Notes under the pieces: generated by a model
What the model saw: the letters and a program-made list of their open reading frames with translations, nothing else
Database searches by the model: none
Told to the model about the DNA's origin: nothing
Shown: piece after piece, positions 1 through 8,217 of the stretch
Position numbering within the stretch: position 1 is the first letter of the stretch
How the letters are laid out: each line of letters opens with the position of its first letter
Assembly: GCA_038043465.1 (NCBI GenBank)
Contig: JBBTBX010000019.1
Location: 1 to 20,629 of the forward strand
DNA length: 20,629 bases
Source of the DNA: SXRF01 sp038043465
GTDB lineage: Bacteria; Pseudomonadota; Alphaproteobacteria; Rickettsiales; SXRF01
Direction of reading: 5' to 3'
Position numbers and translations under genes: made by a program

Positions 1-50
1 TGCGGAAATAATAACAAAATTATTGGAGTTTTAAAGCATTATGCAGAGGT

Positions 51-239
51 CTATAGTTGCCTAACATGTGCGCTATCTGTATTATAGATGGGTTTTTCTG
101 GAGCTGTAAAAAGAGCAAGCTCTCCTCCACCAAGTCCAAGGAGGAGTGGCACAGATGCTATATCAGCAGCATACCCAAATTTATCTCTTGATCTTTTTGC
201 TTTCTGAAAATCACTCAAATTCTTATCATCATCTCTCAT
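51..239 (-). CDS. Small hypothetical protein, 62 aa
   Basis: I do not recognise this small protein. The N-terminal third is strongly charged (MRDDDKNLSDFQKAKRSRDK), followed by a glycine/leucine-rich apolar stretch at about residues 26-46 that could be one short membrane helix, then a polar tail ending HVRQL. The start is supported by a Shine-Dalgarno-like AGAAAGGTGA just upstream of the ATG on the minus strand, which is why I keep it despite its length. It is divergent from the patatin-like gene at 402, so the 240-401 gap must hold promoters for both. It could still be a chance ORF; conservation in relatives would decide. Confidence 0.5.
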   Translation of the reverse strand: MRDDDKNLSDFQKAKRSRDKFGYAADIASVPLLLGLGGGELALFTAPEKPIYNTDSAHVRQL

Positions 240-368
240 AAATCACCTTTCTAATAATGTTATATTTAAACATCAGGCATCCTAACATAATTTGCGCGTG
301 TAGTTTTATGAATATTTTGTTACAATTGCAAACAATAGCATTTGCAATTCAACTTGATTTAGCCGTTA

Positions 369-374
369 TATAAT
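369..374 (+). promoter_or_regulatory. Possible -10 box for the patatin-like gene
   Basis: A perfect TATAAT lies 27 bases before the ATG at 402, in the AT-rich divergent gap 240-401. No convincing -35 hexamer sits at 16-18 bases upstream (the sequence there is close to AATTCA), so the assignment is tentative. The ribosome binding site AGAGG at 391-395 is well placed for the ATG. Confidence 0.35.
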
Positions 375-401
375 AATAGGTTGTAAATTAAGAGGAAATA
401 T

Positions 402-1520
402 ATGTCGGTTGTAATAGAATCCAAGAAGGTAAATCTGGCGTTGCAGGGTGGTGGCGCGCACGGTGCTTATACTTGGGGCGTGCTCGATCGCTTATTAGAA
501 GAACCAAGATTAATCATAGAAGGAATAAGCGGAACCAGTGCCGGAGCCATGAATGCAGCAATGCTGGTAAACGGCTATATGCAAGGCGGAAATGTCGGAG
601 CAAAGGAGATGCTGCATAATTTCTGGAAACGCGTAAGTGATTGCGCGGCTTATAGTCCTCTGCATAAAAATCCGCTGGAGCGCATACTTACCGGCTGGAA
701 TATGGATATGTCGCCCAGCTATCATTTTTTTGATTTGCTGAGTCGCGTATTTTCCCCTTATGAGCTTAACCCGCTGGATTATAATCCAATGCGCGAGATA
801 GTCGAAGAATTACTGGATGTAGACGCTATATCTGCCTGCAGTGTTATCAAACTATTTATTGCTGCAACCCATGTTGGCAGCGGACAAGCAAGAATATTTC
901 ACTGTAATGAAATCACCGTTGATGTGCTGATGGCATCAACCTGTATACCTTTCTTATTCAGGGCAGTGGAAATTGAAGGAGAAGAATATTGGGATGGCGG
1001 CTATATGGGAAATCCTGCTATCTGGCCGCTTATTTATGGCTGTGGAACTGAAGACGTTATATTGGTGCAGATAAACCCTCTGCATAAAGACATTATGCCG
1101 CGCACCGCCAGTGAAATTATTAACCGTGTCAACGAGATTACTTTTAATTCCAGCTTAACCGCGGAAATGCGTGCCATCGAATTTGTCTCAAAACTTATAA
1201 GGCAGGGGAAATTATCAAATAAAGATTATAAAGATGTAAAGATGCATCTGATCTATTCACCGGAAGAAATGAAGGCTTTAAACGCTTCAAGTAAAATGAA
1301 CGCTGACTGGGATTTTTTCCAATATCTAAAAAATATTGGGTATAATGCTGCTGATTTCTGGCTTAAGAATAATTGGAGTGATGTTGGCAAGAAATCCACC
1401 ATTGATATTCACGATAAATTCCTGTGTGGGTCTGGTAATAAGCATCATAACCACTCACAACCCAATCTGGAAAATTTTTCAAAGAAAAGGGCCAAGGCTG
1501 ACAATAAGCAGCAGGCATAA
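402..1520 (+). CDS. Patatin-like phospholipase family protein
   Basis: Predicted serine acyl hydrolase with a Ser-Asp dyad, acting on phospholipid or other acyl esters. All family signatures are visible: the oxyanion-hole loop GGGAHGAY at residues 16-23, the nucleophile elbow GTSAG with Ser46, and the DGG motif with Asp198. The 372-residue length suits bacterial RssA/patatin-type single-domain enzymes with a C-terminal extension; the last ~40 residues are polar and rich in His, Asn and Lys (NKHHNHSQPN). There is no signal peptide, so it is probably cytosolic or peripheral to the inner membrane. ATG 402 follows AGAGGAAATAT, a good ribosome binding site. Its last 42 bases overlap the convergent membrane-protein gene ending at 1479. 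The substrate cannot be read from the sequence. Confidence 0.93.
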   Translation: MSVVIESKKVNLALQGGGAHGAYTWGVLDRLLEEPRLIIEGISGTSAGAMNAAMLVNGYMQGGNVGAKEMLHNFWKRVSDCAAYSPLHKNPLERILTGWNMDMSPSYHFFDLLSRVFSPYELNPLDYNPMREIVEELLDVDAISACSVIKLFIAATHVGSGQARIFHCNEITVDVLMASTCIPFLFRAVEIEGEEYWDGGYMGNPAIWPLIYGCGTEDVILVQINPLHKDIMPRTASEIINRVNEITFNSSLTAEMRAIEFVSKLIRQGKLSNKDYKDVKMHLIYSPEEMKALNASSKMNADWDFFQYLKNIGYNAADFWLKNNWSDVGKKSTIDIHDKFLCGSGNKHHNHSQPNLENFSKKRAKADNKQQA

Positions 1521-2411
1521 TAATATAAATAAAAATTGTGCCCTGGTTATATCGGCATTGCCGGGGGTGGTTCTGCCACCTCCTATCCATCTGTCATTGC
1601 AATATCCTGAGCTATTACCGCCAAGCGACAGGTTTAAACTGGAAGCCGCACATAATATAGCAATATTATTCGGCTTTCCCATAGGCATTTCCTGCGATAT
1701 TTCCCGTATGGCTGAAGGTATATTGATACTTGGCAGGAATAATGCCGCAATAACCCATAAAAATGCCGCAAGTCGCACTGGGATATAATTAAAAATAAAG
1801 TGGATACCGGATATTGGTTTGGTAAATGGGCTTGTTTTATTATTTGCTCCCGCAAGTGTCTCATTAAGAATGCTTATTGCAACACTGCCAAATAACCCGG
1901 GAACACCAAGCAATATAAACCAGAAAACCGGAGAAAGTATCTTTTCGGAAAACTGTACGCTAAGATATTCTATCGCTGCCCTTGCCAGCGAAGGAGCGTC
2001 CATAACCGCGTGATGGCGGAAAACAGTGCCGTCCAACTGCTGGCGGGCAGCTGGAATATTTCCTATTTTCAGATTCTTTTTTATGGAACTGACCCGACTC
2101 CAGCTACTACCAACCGGAAGGAATATAGCAAGAATAGCCAGAGTAAAAATGGGATTGCTGAATATAAGGGAAAACAACCAGCCCACAAACAAACTGGCAA
2201 TTATGGCTATCGCAACAAATAACAATCCTCGAAAACTCTGCTCGGAATTTGAAAGCCCATCAAGGTTAAGCTTGCGCTCAAAATCACGCAGGATTCTCGC
2301 CGGGTAATTCAGCATATGCGTAAGACCAAAGCCCATCACCAGCTTCTGCCACCATATGCCCAAAACCGCACTGATAATAAGTGCGATAACTACGAGTAAT
2401 GCTTTGTCCAT
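1479..2411 (-). CDS. CobD/CbiB-superfamily membrane protein, degenerate active site
   Basis: Integral membrane protein of 310 residues related to adenosylcobinamide-phosphate synthase (CobD/CbiB) and, more distantly, AmpE. Family landmarks run in the expected order: the AARQQL segment, LARAAIE, SPVFWFILLGVPG, FNYIPVRLAA, LNLSLGG and the terminal DRWIGGGR...ADITRA block. Several hallmark polar motifs are missing: the usual GRD reads FRH, the usual EN(x)DG reads VQFSEK, and the acidic pair before NYIPAR is replaced by apolar residues (HFIFNYIPVR). No other cobalamin gene is present in the window. I chose the ATG at 2411 because GGTGAG lies six bases upstream; an ATG at 2435 would add eight residues but has a poor ribosome binding site. 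Fold assignment is fairly firm; cobalamin synthase activity is doubtful. Confidence 0.8.
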   Translation of the reverse strand: MDKALLVVIALIISAVLGIWWQKLVMGFGLTHMLNYPARILRDFERKLNLDGLSNSEQSFRGLLFVAIAIIASLFVGWLFSLIFSNPIFTLAILAIFLPVGSSWSRVSSIKKNLKIGNIPAARQQLDGTVFRHHAVMDAPSLARAAIEYLSVQFSEKILSPVFWFILLGVPGLFGSVAISILNETLAGANNKTSPFTKPISGIHFIFNYIPVRLAAFLWVIAALFLPSINIPSAIREISQEMPMGKPNNIAILCAASSLNLSLGGNSSGYCNDRWIGGGRTTPGNADITRAQFLFILLCLLLIVSLGPFL

Positions 2412-2491
2412 GATAAGCTCACCAATTAATATCATCTTTGTTTTGATGATAGTTTAAATTGGTTCAGTATGAAAAGATAAAATTTTAATAA

Positions 2492-5400
2492 CTAGGCTAA
2501 CACTTGCCCACCACGCCCGTTTTGCGGTGCGCCTGCAACAAAACTACTCTCATTATATGCGATTAATGGACTTATCTGAACATCTTTCATAATAGCCGCA
2601 AATTTATCATCGGCAGGATTTGCCGAGGTCTTTTTGCCTTCGGGAAGATTTAATAATTTATCTAAATCTAAACTACGATCAGGTTTTGCAGGAATGCGCT
2701 GATAAGTGTAGTAAGGTGGTTCTTTTCCGTCTTTATCTAGGATACGTTTACGCTCTTCTTCTGCAGCAACATTTCCTTTTTCTGCAGCAGCTTTAATTAC
2801 ATCTTTCATTTCTTTGGAAGTTTTGTGCGGATCATTGGGCTTTCTAAGGTCAAATTTTGGATCAAGCGCATCATATCCAAGCCCTGCAGAAGAAAGGTAT
2901 CCATTTATATCTTCTATACTGGTTTTAACGTCAATTTTTCCAATCTCCATTTGATACAATGCTTCACGTGCTTCATTTAAAGCATCGCCCTTTTTAAATA
3001 AAGGGGCAAGAGTTTTTTCCATTTGAGCATTCGTTGGAGATTCATCAGGTTTCTTACGATCGTAATTAGGATCTAGAACCCTTATTTCAAGATCATAATT
3101 CTTTAGGTAGGAACGTAGAGAAAAACTACTACTATGACCAGAAGCTACTTGGTCTAAAGTTTTTCTTACTTCTCGAATGTGTTGATCAATTACATCTTCA
3201 TCAACTCTTTCCTGCATTCCTTTTTTTAAACGCTCAATTTTTTTACTATTTTCATTAGGAATTTGTTTTTTAGCAGTATCATATGCTCTAAAGAAAGCTT
3301 TCTCATCTATACCTTGCTTTGCGGCAATTGTTTTTTCTTTATCAAGTGCTGCTGAATCAAAATCTTTTACTAAAAGTTCGTTCAAAATCTGTCTTTTATC
3401 ATGTGGTAAAATCGGATTTTTATGCAACAATTCATTAAATACCAGCATCCTGATTTCATCATTTAGAATAAGCCCTTTTAATTTCTTTACCAAAGCAGGA
3501 TTAGCTTCTTCTTGCTCTCCACTCTTATCTGGCTCAGATGGCTTTATTGAAGTAGTCTCTTTTCTCTCAGTAACAGCTATATCTGGAACTTTAGCAGAAA
3601 TTTTACCTGTTTCTGCTTCGTCAAATCTGCTTTTTTCAACTGTTGAATTGGCTTCAACATTTAATAGAACATCAACAGCTTTAAATAGCTTATCGCCTTC
3701 TAAGTTAAAATCAGGTTCCTTATACTTACCTTTGTTTTTCGGAAGTTTTATCAGTTCTAACCGGTTATAATTACCATGGCTAACTGCCTTCTTAATTTCC
3801 ACTTTCATTTCATCAGCGGTTTTGGAAAAATCGGGATTTGATGGATCAAAAGTTTTATCCAGCCTGTCATAGCCAAATCCCTGCTCGGAAAGCTGCTTAT
3901 TAATTGTCTTGATTCCTTCTTTAGCATCAATTTTTCCGGATTTGATACCATCCAGAGCTTCATGCGCCTTATATAAAGCACCGCCGCTCTTTATGGAATA
4001 ATTTGCAATTTTCTGCATCTCTTCTGCAGTCTTATGTGGTTTAGCTGGATCATTATAACCAGAATCCAAAACCTCAGCCCCTAACCCATGATTTTTTTGC
4101 AGCCTTTCCAGTGACTCAATAAAATTGCCGCTGAGCGCACTTCCGGAGGCTACTTCTTTAAGTTCTGTCCTTGCTTTCTCAATCAATTTATCACGATATT
4201 TATCAAGGATGCCACTTATCTTACCATTCAACTCAGCAATCTTTTCATTATGCATTCCTGAATAAATCTGTGCATTAATCTCCTTCATGTAGCCTGCTCC
4301 GCCCATAAGAAAATCTTCTTTTGGGCTCATTTTCCTATATTTAGGAGCATTATTTTCCATATCAGCAAAAACATTCGGGTATTTAGCCTTAAGTCCACCT
4401 AATTGCCTAAAATCAACTTTTTCCATGCTTTCCATGTCAGAAAAAAATCTTTCATATTCATTCTTGAGAGCACCTGCTGGTACATTTTTAAGAAACTCCT
4501 CTTTACTCAGCATCTTTTCATTACTATCAGGAAGCTTGCTTTGTATCTGGGTAAAAGTTTTTGCATATCCATCTATTCCCAGAAGTTCCTGCAGTTTATT
4601 TTTATCGCCTTGCGATATCTCCGGATGTTTTGTCATTGCCTCACCCAGAACATGTCCTGCAATCGCGCCTCCTAATAAGGCATTCTTAAGCTGTGCGGTA
4701 AATTCATCTTCGTTAAGCGGAGAATTTGGGTTCTTAGCAGCCAATTTATTTTCCAGCGGCGGAGCTGGTTCTTCAGGTACCGTAACCATTGCAGCATCAG
4801 GCATTTTGCTGATTTTTTCTCTGGTTGCAATTACAAGCTGAGCAATTTCTTTTTCATACTGCCCGCCCTTAATTCCTTCTGCTATTTCTTTTTCCGCCGT
4901 GCTGATTATTTTTGGAATATCTTGAGAATTTTTGATTTTAGCCTGTATTCCTGCAACAGCTTTACCATATTTATCATAATATTCAGGAGTAGCATTAAGG
5001 TTATCATCAAGGGCTTTTGAGATATTCTGTGGCAATACAAACGACGGTATATTATCTCCATTTTGGGCGGAATCTTTCTTAAGATACTCTTCGCTTAAAA
5101 CCTCTTTAGCTCGGTCTTTAACGGCTTGCTCCAATATAACCGGCTTTAGTTCATCAATAAACTTTCGTTCAATACCCTCACGCGTTGATGCTTTCTCTAA
5201 ATCGCTATATTTTAAAACAACACCATTCAGAAACCCATCTTTCATCACCTGTACTTCACCACTTAAGCCACCCTTATTTAACTTATCGCGTATAGTGGTA
5301 AGCTCTTCATCACTTATGGTTTTAAGCTCTTCGGAGAATGGTTTGATTTCATCATCTGACATTCCAAATCTTTTGGCAAGCATCTCAGCTCCAAGCAGAA

Positions 5401-5596
5401 ATCCAGGAAGTTTTGCAGAATATTTTTCAGCAGTATTTTCTACATTACCTTTTTCTTCCGGGGACAGATTTTCCTTAGACAACAGATTTCTAGCATATTC
5501 TGCAACAGCAGTCAGATGCGCAGCATTCTTGGCATCGCTTTTTGCCTTTTTTATTATGTCCGCAATATCATCTTTGCGAGTCTTATCTTCTGCCAT
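2492..5596 (-). CDS. Large charged repeat-containing protein of unknown function, 1034 aa
   Basis: I do not recognise this protein. It has no signal peptide and no transmembrane segment, and is dominated by Lys, Glu, Asp and Ala in predicted helices. It contains an internal duplication: residues ~483-606 and ~818-940 align at an offset of about 332 residues (ASG..., LDxxYD, GKIDxK, GxGYDxLD, FDxxxP, KTxxEM). Each copy is itself two half-repeats built on GxGxxxLDxxYDxxxPxxxxTxxEM, giving four. An upstream segment also recurs: residues ~303-341 resemble ~706-744 (ExLxKxPxxxxxDKxxLxELL). The last ~20 residues are Gly/Ala/Asn-rich. The ATG at 5596 has only a weak AAGAGA upstream. It is divergent from rsmA, and a composite palindrome fills most of the gap. 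Size and repeats would fit a secreted effector or scaffold, but no motif proves this. Confidence 0.85.
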   Translation of the reverse strand: MAEDKTRKDDIADIIKKAKSDAKNAAHLTAVAEYARNLLSKENLSPEEKGNVENTAEKYSAKLPGFLLGAEMLAKRFGMSDDEIKPFSEELKTISDEELTTIRDKLNKGGLSGEVQVMKDGFLNGVVLKYSDLEKASTREGIERKFIDELKPVILEQAVKDRAKEVLSEEYLKKDSAQNGDNIPSFVLPQNISKALDDNLNATPEYYDKYGKAVAGIQAKIKNSQDIPKIISTAEKEIAEGIKGGQYEKEIAQLVIATREKISKMPDAAMVTVPEEPAPPLENKLAAKNPNSPLNEDEFTAQLKNALLGGAIAGHVLGEAMTKHPEISQGDKNKLQELLGIDGYAKTFTQIQSKLPDSNEKMLSKEEFLKNVPAGALKNEYERFFSDMESMEKVDFRQLGGLKAKYPNVFADMENNAPKYRKMSPKEDFLMGGAGYMKEINAQIYSGMHNEKIAELNGKISGILDKYRDKLIEKARTELKEVASGSALSGNFIESLERLQKNHGLGAEVLDSGYNDPAKPHKTAEEMQKIANYSIKSGGALYKAHEALDGIKSGKIDAKEGIKTINKQLSEQGFGYDRLDKTFDPSNPDFSKTADEMKVEIKKAVSHGNYNRLELIKLPKNKGKYKEPDFNLEGDKLFKAVDVLLNVEANSTVEKSRFDEAETGKISAKVPDIAVTERKETTSIKPSEPDKSGEQEEANPALVKKLKGLILNDEIRMLVFNELLHKNPILPHDKRQILNELLVKDFDSAALDKEKTIAAKQGIDEKAFFRAYDTAKKQIPNENSKKIERLKKGMQERVDEDVIDQHIREVRKTLDQVASGHSSSFSLRSYLKNYDLEIRVLDPNYDRKKPDESPTNAQMEKTLAPLFKKGDALNEAREALYQMEIGKIDVKTSIEDINGYLSSAGLGYDALDPKFDLRKPNDPHKTSKEMKDVIKAAAEKGNVAAEEERKRILDKDGKEPPYYTYQRIPAKPDRSLDLDKLLNLPEGKKTSANPADDKFAAIMKDVQISPLIAYNESSFVAGAPQNGRGGQVLA
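2777..3145 (-). repeat. Internal protein repeat, copy B (residues ~818-940 of the 1034-aa protein)
   Basis: Coding repeat matching copy A at 3779-4150. It contains two half-repeats, one with LDPNYD and one with GLGYDALDPKFD followed by HKTSKEM. The two copies are diverged, so the duplication is old and maintained by selection rather than recent slippage. Confidence 0.75.
3779..4150 (-). repeat. Internal protein repeat, copy A (residues ~483-606 of the 1034-aa protein)
   Basis: Partner of the repeat at 2777-3145. Half-repeats are visible as GLGAEVLDSGYNDPxKPHKT followed by AEEM, and GFGYDRLDKTFDP followed by SKTADEM. The spacing between half-repeats (about 65 residues) is the same in both copies. 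Confidence 0.75.
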
Positions 5597-5620
5597 GCAA
5601 AAAATCTCTTATAATTGTTA

Positions 5621-5736
5621 CAGAAAATAATGATATATCATTATTTTCTGGTTACGCCCGCTACGCGGCGAAAAATCGGACTTTCGGTCTCGATTTTTAT
5701 ACTCCATTCTGTATTAAAAAATCCAGAATGGAGTAT
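5621..5736. repeat. Composite palindromic repeat, copy 1
   Basis: Three parts stand in a row. 5621-5650 is a perfect 30-bp palindrome (arms CAGAAAATAATGATA and its complement). 5654-5698 is the shared core with a GC-rich mini-hairpin (CGC/GCG outer stem) and a hairpin whose arms are AAAAATCG and CGATTTTT. 5699-5736 is a hairpin with 13-bp perfect arms (ATACTCCATTCTG / CAGAATGGAGTAT) around a 12-base loop. The core matches the cores at 8129-8176 and 9393-9443 (opposite and same orientation respectively). It occupies most of the divergent gap between the 1034-aa gene and rsmA, so at least one of their transcripts probably starts in or beyond it. The core hairpin flanked by A and T runs could act as a bidirectional terminator. 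Confidence 0.85.
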
Positions 5737-5802
5737 AGCTATTGCCTGAGTTTAATATTATGCTGAAAATATACCATTTATTAATAATTGAGTCAAAGCA
5801 TT

Positions 5803-6651
5803 ATGCCGCCTATCCTCCCTACGCTTAAAGAAGTCATTGATAAGCACGGATTATTTACCAGAAAATCGCTGGGGCAGCATTTCCTGCTGGATAGTGGGAT
5901 TACTGATAAAATCGCTTTATATGCCGGTGACTTAAAGAATTATAACATTATTGAAATTGGTTCAGGTCCCGGCGGGCTTACCCGCTCATTGCTTGCCGCT
6001 GGTGCTAAGAGCCTGACAGTAATAGAAAAAGACGATCGTGGCATAGCGGTTATGGAAGAACTGGCACATTTATGGAATGATGGCAGGCTTAAAGTAATTC
6101 ATGGTGATGCTCTTAAGGTAAATTTGCTGGAATCAGTTCCTGCCCCACGCAAAATTGTCGCTAACCTGCCTTATAATGTAGGCACTATGCTTTTGTTACA
6201 GTGGCTTGATGATATTGCCAGATATGGAAAAGACACTTATGAATCCCTGACTCTTATGTTTCAGGATGAGGTTGCCGGTCGCATTATCGCATCACCAGAT
6301 ACCAGCGAATATGGAAGGCTTTCGGTAATAAGCCAATTCCTGTGTGAATGCCGCTATGATTTCCAGCTACCGCCGGGAGCATTCTCCCCACCGCCTAAAG
6401 TTCATTCGGCGGTTATAACTTTAACGCCACATGAAAAACCACTTTCCCCCGTTTCCAAAGATGCGTTGGAAAAAGTAGTAGCCGCCGCTTTCGGACAGCG
6501 GCGCAAGATGTTACGCTCAGCACTTAAGCCACTTGGTGTTCCGGTTGAAACTTTGCTGGAAAAAGCAGGCATAGATGGAACGTTGCGGGCGGAAGTTCTG
6601 GATGTTGCGACATTTTGTCGATTGACGCAGGTTTATGAGGAGATGAGGTAA
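5803..6651 (+). CDS. rsmA: 16S rRNA (adenine1518-N6/adenine1519-N6)-dimethyltransferase RsmA (KsgA)
   Basis: SAM-dependent enzyme that dimethylates two adjacent adenines in the 3'-terminal hairpin (helix 45) of 16S rRNA late in 30S assembly. Motifs, numbered from the ATG at 5803: N-terminal RKSLGQHFLLD (20-30), SAM-binding motif I EIGSGPGG (51-58), acidic Glu75 in VIEKDD, GDAL (101-104) and the catalytic NLPY (121-124). The C-terminal helical domain has the family signature FGQRRKMLRSALK. At 282 residues it is full length. A TTG at 5788 in the same frame would add five residues but has no ribosome binding site; ATG 5803 is preceded by a modest GAG and gives the usual N-terminus. It converges with nhaA and is transcribed alone here. 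Confidence 0.97.
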   Translation: MPPILPTLKEVIDKHGLFTRKSLGQHFLLDSGITDKIALYAGDLKNYNIIEIGSGPGGLTRSLLAAGAKSLTVIEKDDRGIAVMEELAHLWNDGRLKVIHGDALKVNLLESVPAPRKIVANLPYNVGTMLLLQWLDDIARYGKDTYESLTLMFQDEVAGRIIASPDTSEYGRLSVISQFLCECRYDFQLPPGAFSPPPKVHSAVITLTPHEKPLSPVSKDALEKVVAAAFGQRRKMLRSALKPLGVPVETLLEKAGIDGTLRAEVLDVATFCRLTQVYEEMR

Positions 6652-6717
6652 ATAAATTTGTGGCATAATTAAAAAATTGGGTGGCTTCAAGATAAATGAA
6701 ATCAGGTAAAGACCATT

Positions 6718-6732
6718 ATATTCATTCTGTAT
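6718..6732. repeat. Possible remnant of a composite-repeat flanking hairpin
   Basis: ATATTCATTCTGTAT in the rsmA-nhaA convergent gap differs by one base from the left arm of the hairpin at 9444-9480 (ATACTCATTCTGTAT). No matching right arm follows, so this would be a half element. Fifteen bases is short, and chance similarity in AT-rich DNA cannot be excluded. Confidence 0.35.
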
Positions 6733-6749
6733 TTAAGCATAATGCATTG

Positions 6750-7955
6750 TTAAGCTTTTCCTTTGATCAGCCTGAGTACCACTGCCCCCCATACGATACA
6801 TAATAATGAGCCGCTGATTACCCCTACTTTTACCATTTCCTGCAATTGAGGATCAGAAAATGCCAGCATTCCAATAAACAAGCTCATAGTGAACCCGATA
6901 CCAGCAATCACGGAAACTGCATAAAGATGCTTCCACCCTGCCGCCTCAGGCATTGCCACCAATTTCGATTTAATAAGCAGAAATGATACCCCGAAAATAC
7001 CGATCTGCTTGCCAATGAATAATCCAAGAGCAATACCAAGTGGCAACGGCTCCAGAAAACTTGAAACTGTTAGACCTTTCAAATCAACTCCCGCACTGGT
7101 AAATGCGAATATGGGAAGAACCATAAAACTCACCCACGGATGCAGAAAATGCATGCAGCGATTGAGCGGGGAATCTTTTGGATCGGACGGGTTACGCATC
7201 GGAATCATCAGACCAACCATCACACCTGCCAAGGTGGTATGGATTCCTGAATAATAGAAGCAGAACCAGAGAAATATCCCCAGCAATACGTATGGGGTCA
7301 TTACTATAATATTGAAGCGATTGAGCGCGAAAAGTGCAATGGTTCCACCAACTGCCAGCAACAGAGGCTCTATTGCAAGCCCTGAATTGTAAAAAACTGC
7401 AATCACAATAATTGCGCCCAGATCGTCAAAAATAGCAACTGCCAGAAGAAATATCTTCACTGCAGGCGGAATATTTTTGCCAAACAGCGTAAGAATTGCC
7501 AGTGCGAAGGCAATATCGGTTGCTGAGGGAATCGCCCAGCCATTGGTCGTTTCCGGGCTGTTATGGTTAAATAAGAAGAATATGAGGGCAGGAGCAGCCA
7601 TTCCTCCCGCTGCGGCAAAAAGTGGCAAAATTATCTGATCACGCTTCGATAAAAAACCTTCCGACATCTCACGTTTCAGTTCCAATCCGATAATAAAGAA
7701 GAAGAGCACCATCAGAATGTCTTTGACCCAATTCTTCAGCGGTTCAGAAACTATCGAATCCTGAAATCCAAAAGAAATTGGCGATGACACAAATTCTTTA
7801 TAAAGTGTGGAAAAAGGAGAATTAGCGGCAATAACCGCCAACACTGCGAATACAATCATCACCACGCCACTGGCGGACTCTGTTTCCATGAACTCGCGGA
7901 TACGGCGAGGTAAAACACCTTTGCGAACAGAGTATATTTCAGATGGGTGCTGCAT
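6750..7955 (-). CDS. nhaA: Na+/H+ antiporter NhaA
   Basis: Inner-membrane secondary transporter that exchanges cytoplasmic Na+ for external protons and supports pH and salt homeostasis. The 401-residue sequence has the NhaA signatures: FFFIIGLELKREM (85-97), ATDIAFAL (145-152) with Asp147, and AIFDDLGAI (174-182) with Asp177-Asp178, matching the ion-binding aspartates 133, 163 and 164 of the E. coli protein. About twelve hydrophobic segments fill the length. The ATG at 7955 is preceded on the minus strand by CAGGATAATTATC, an acceptable ribosome binding site. It is divergent from the octapeptide-repeat gene across a 329-base gap and convergent with rsmA; nothing suggests an operon. Confidence 0.97.
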   Translation of the reverse strand: MQHPSEIYSVRKGVLPRRIREFMETESASGVVMIVFAVLAVIAANSPFSTLYKEFVSSPISFGFQDSIVSEPLKNWVKDILMVLFFFIIGLELKREMSEGFLSKRDQIILPLFAAAGGMAAPALIFFLFNHNSPETTNGWAIPSATDIAFALAILTLFGKNIPPAVKIFLLAVAIFDDLGAIIVIAVFYNSGLAIEPLLLAVGGTIALFALNRFNIIVMTPYVLLGIFLWFCFYYSGIHTTLAGVMVGLMIPMRNPSDPKDSPLNRCMHFLHPWVSFMVLPIFAFTSAGVDLKGLTVSSFLEPLPLGIALGLFIGKQIGIFGVSFLLIKSKLVAMPEAAGWKHLYAVSVIAGIGFTMSLFIGMLAFSDPQLQEMVKVGVISGSLLCIVWGAVVLRLIKGKA

Positions 7956-8092
7956 GATAATTATCCTGCTTTTCTATCGTTATTATCAGCGTTCCATTCA
8001 GGCTTGCCACTACTGAATCTTTATTATTATTAATATCATTTAGGCACAAAACATTTTAGCACTGTAGCTTTATAGTCCTGCAAATCAAGTCT

Positions 8093-8206
8093 ATAGTCGT
8101 TATGGATAAGAATTATACATAACGACTATGAAAATCGAGACCGAAAGTCCAATTTTTCGCGCCGTAGGCAGCGTATCTTCAAATAAGAACTATACAGTTC
8201 TTATTC
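8093..8206. repeat. Composite palindromic repeat, copy 2
   Basis: Same architecture as copy 1 but inverted. 8093-8129 is a hairpin with 12-bp arms (ATAGTCGTTATG / CATAACGACTAT). 8129-8180 is the core, containing ATCGAGACCGAAAGTC and a mini-hairpin CGC-GCC-GTA-GGC-A-GCG. 8182-8205 is a hairpin with arms AATAAGAACT / AGTTCTTATT. The right flank is nearly identical to the left flank of copy 3 (9367-9392), whereas the left flank is a different family from that of copies 1 and 3. Confidence 0.85.
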
Positions 8207-8217
8207 GGAACTACTAT

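Noticed and set aside
1336..1788. ORF on the + strand spanning the end of the patatin gene
   Set aside because: It overlaps the patatin gene and the CobD-like gene in another frame and shows no family motif; the two overlapping genes are supported by clear homology landmarks.
2438..2456. Possible terminator hairpin between the 1034-aa gene and the CobD-like gene
   Set aside because: Only a 6-bp AT-rich stem (ATCATC/GATGAT) without a following T-run suited to the minus strand; too weak to call.
4425..4841. ORFs on the + strand opposite the 1034-aa gene
   Set aside because: Serine/leucine-rich shadow of a Lys/Glu/Ala-rich gene on the other strand, with no ribosome binding site or recognisable motif. 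The same applies to 4403-4675 and 5295-5630.
5654..5736. Structured RNA such as tRNA or a riboswitch in the rsmA leader
   Set aside because: No tRNA arms or known riboswitch core is present, and the same structure recurs in two unrelated gaps in both orientations, which fits a dispersed repeat better.
5788..5802. TTG at 5788 as the rsmA start
   Set aside because: It has no ribosome binding site; the ATG at 5803 gives the usual RsmA N-terminus.
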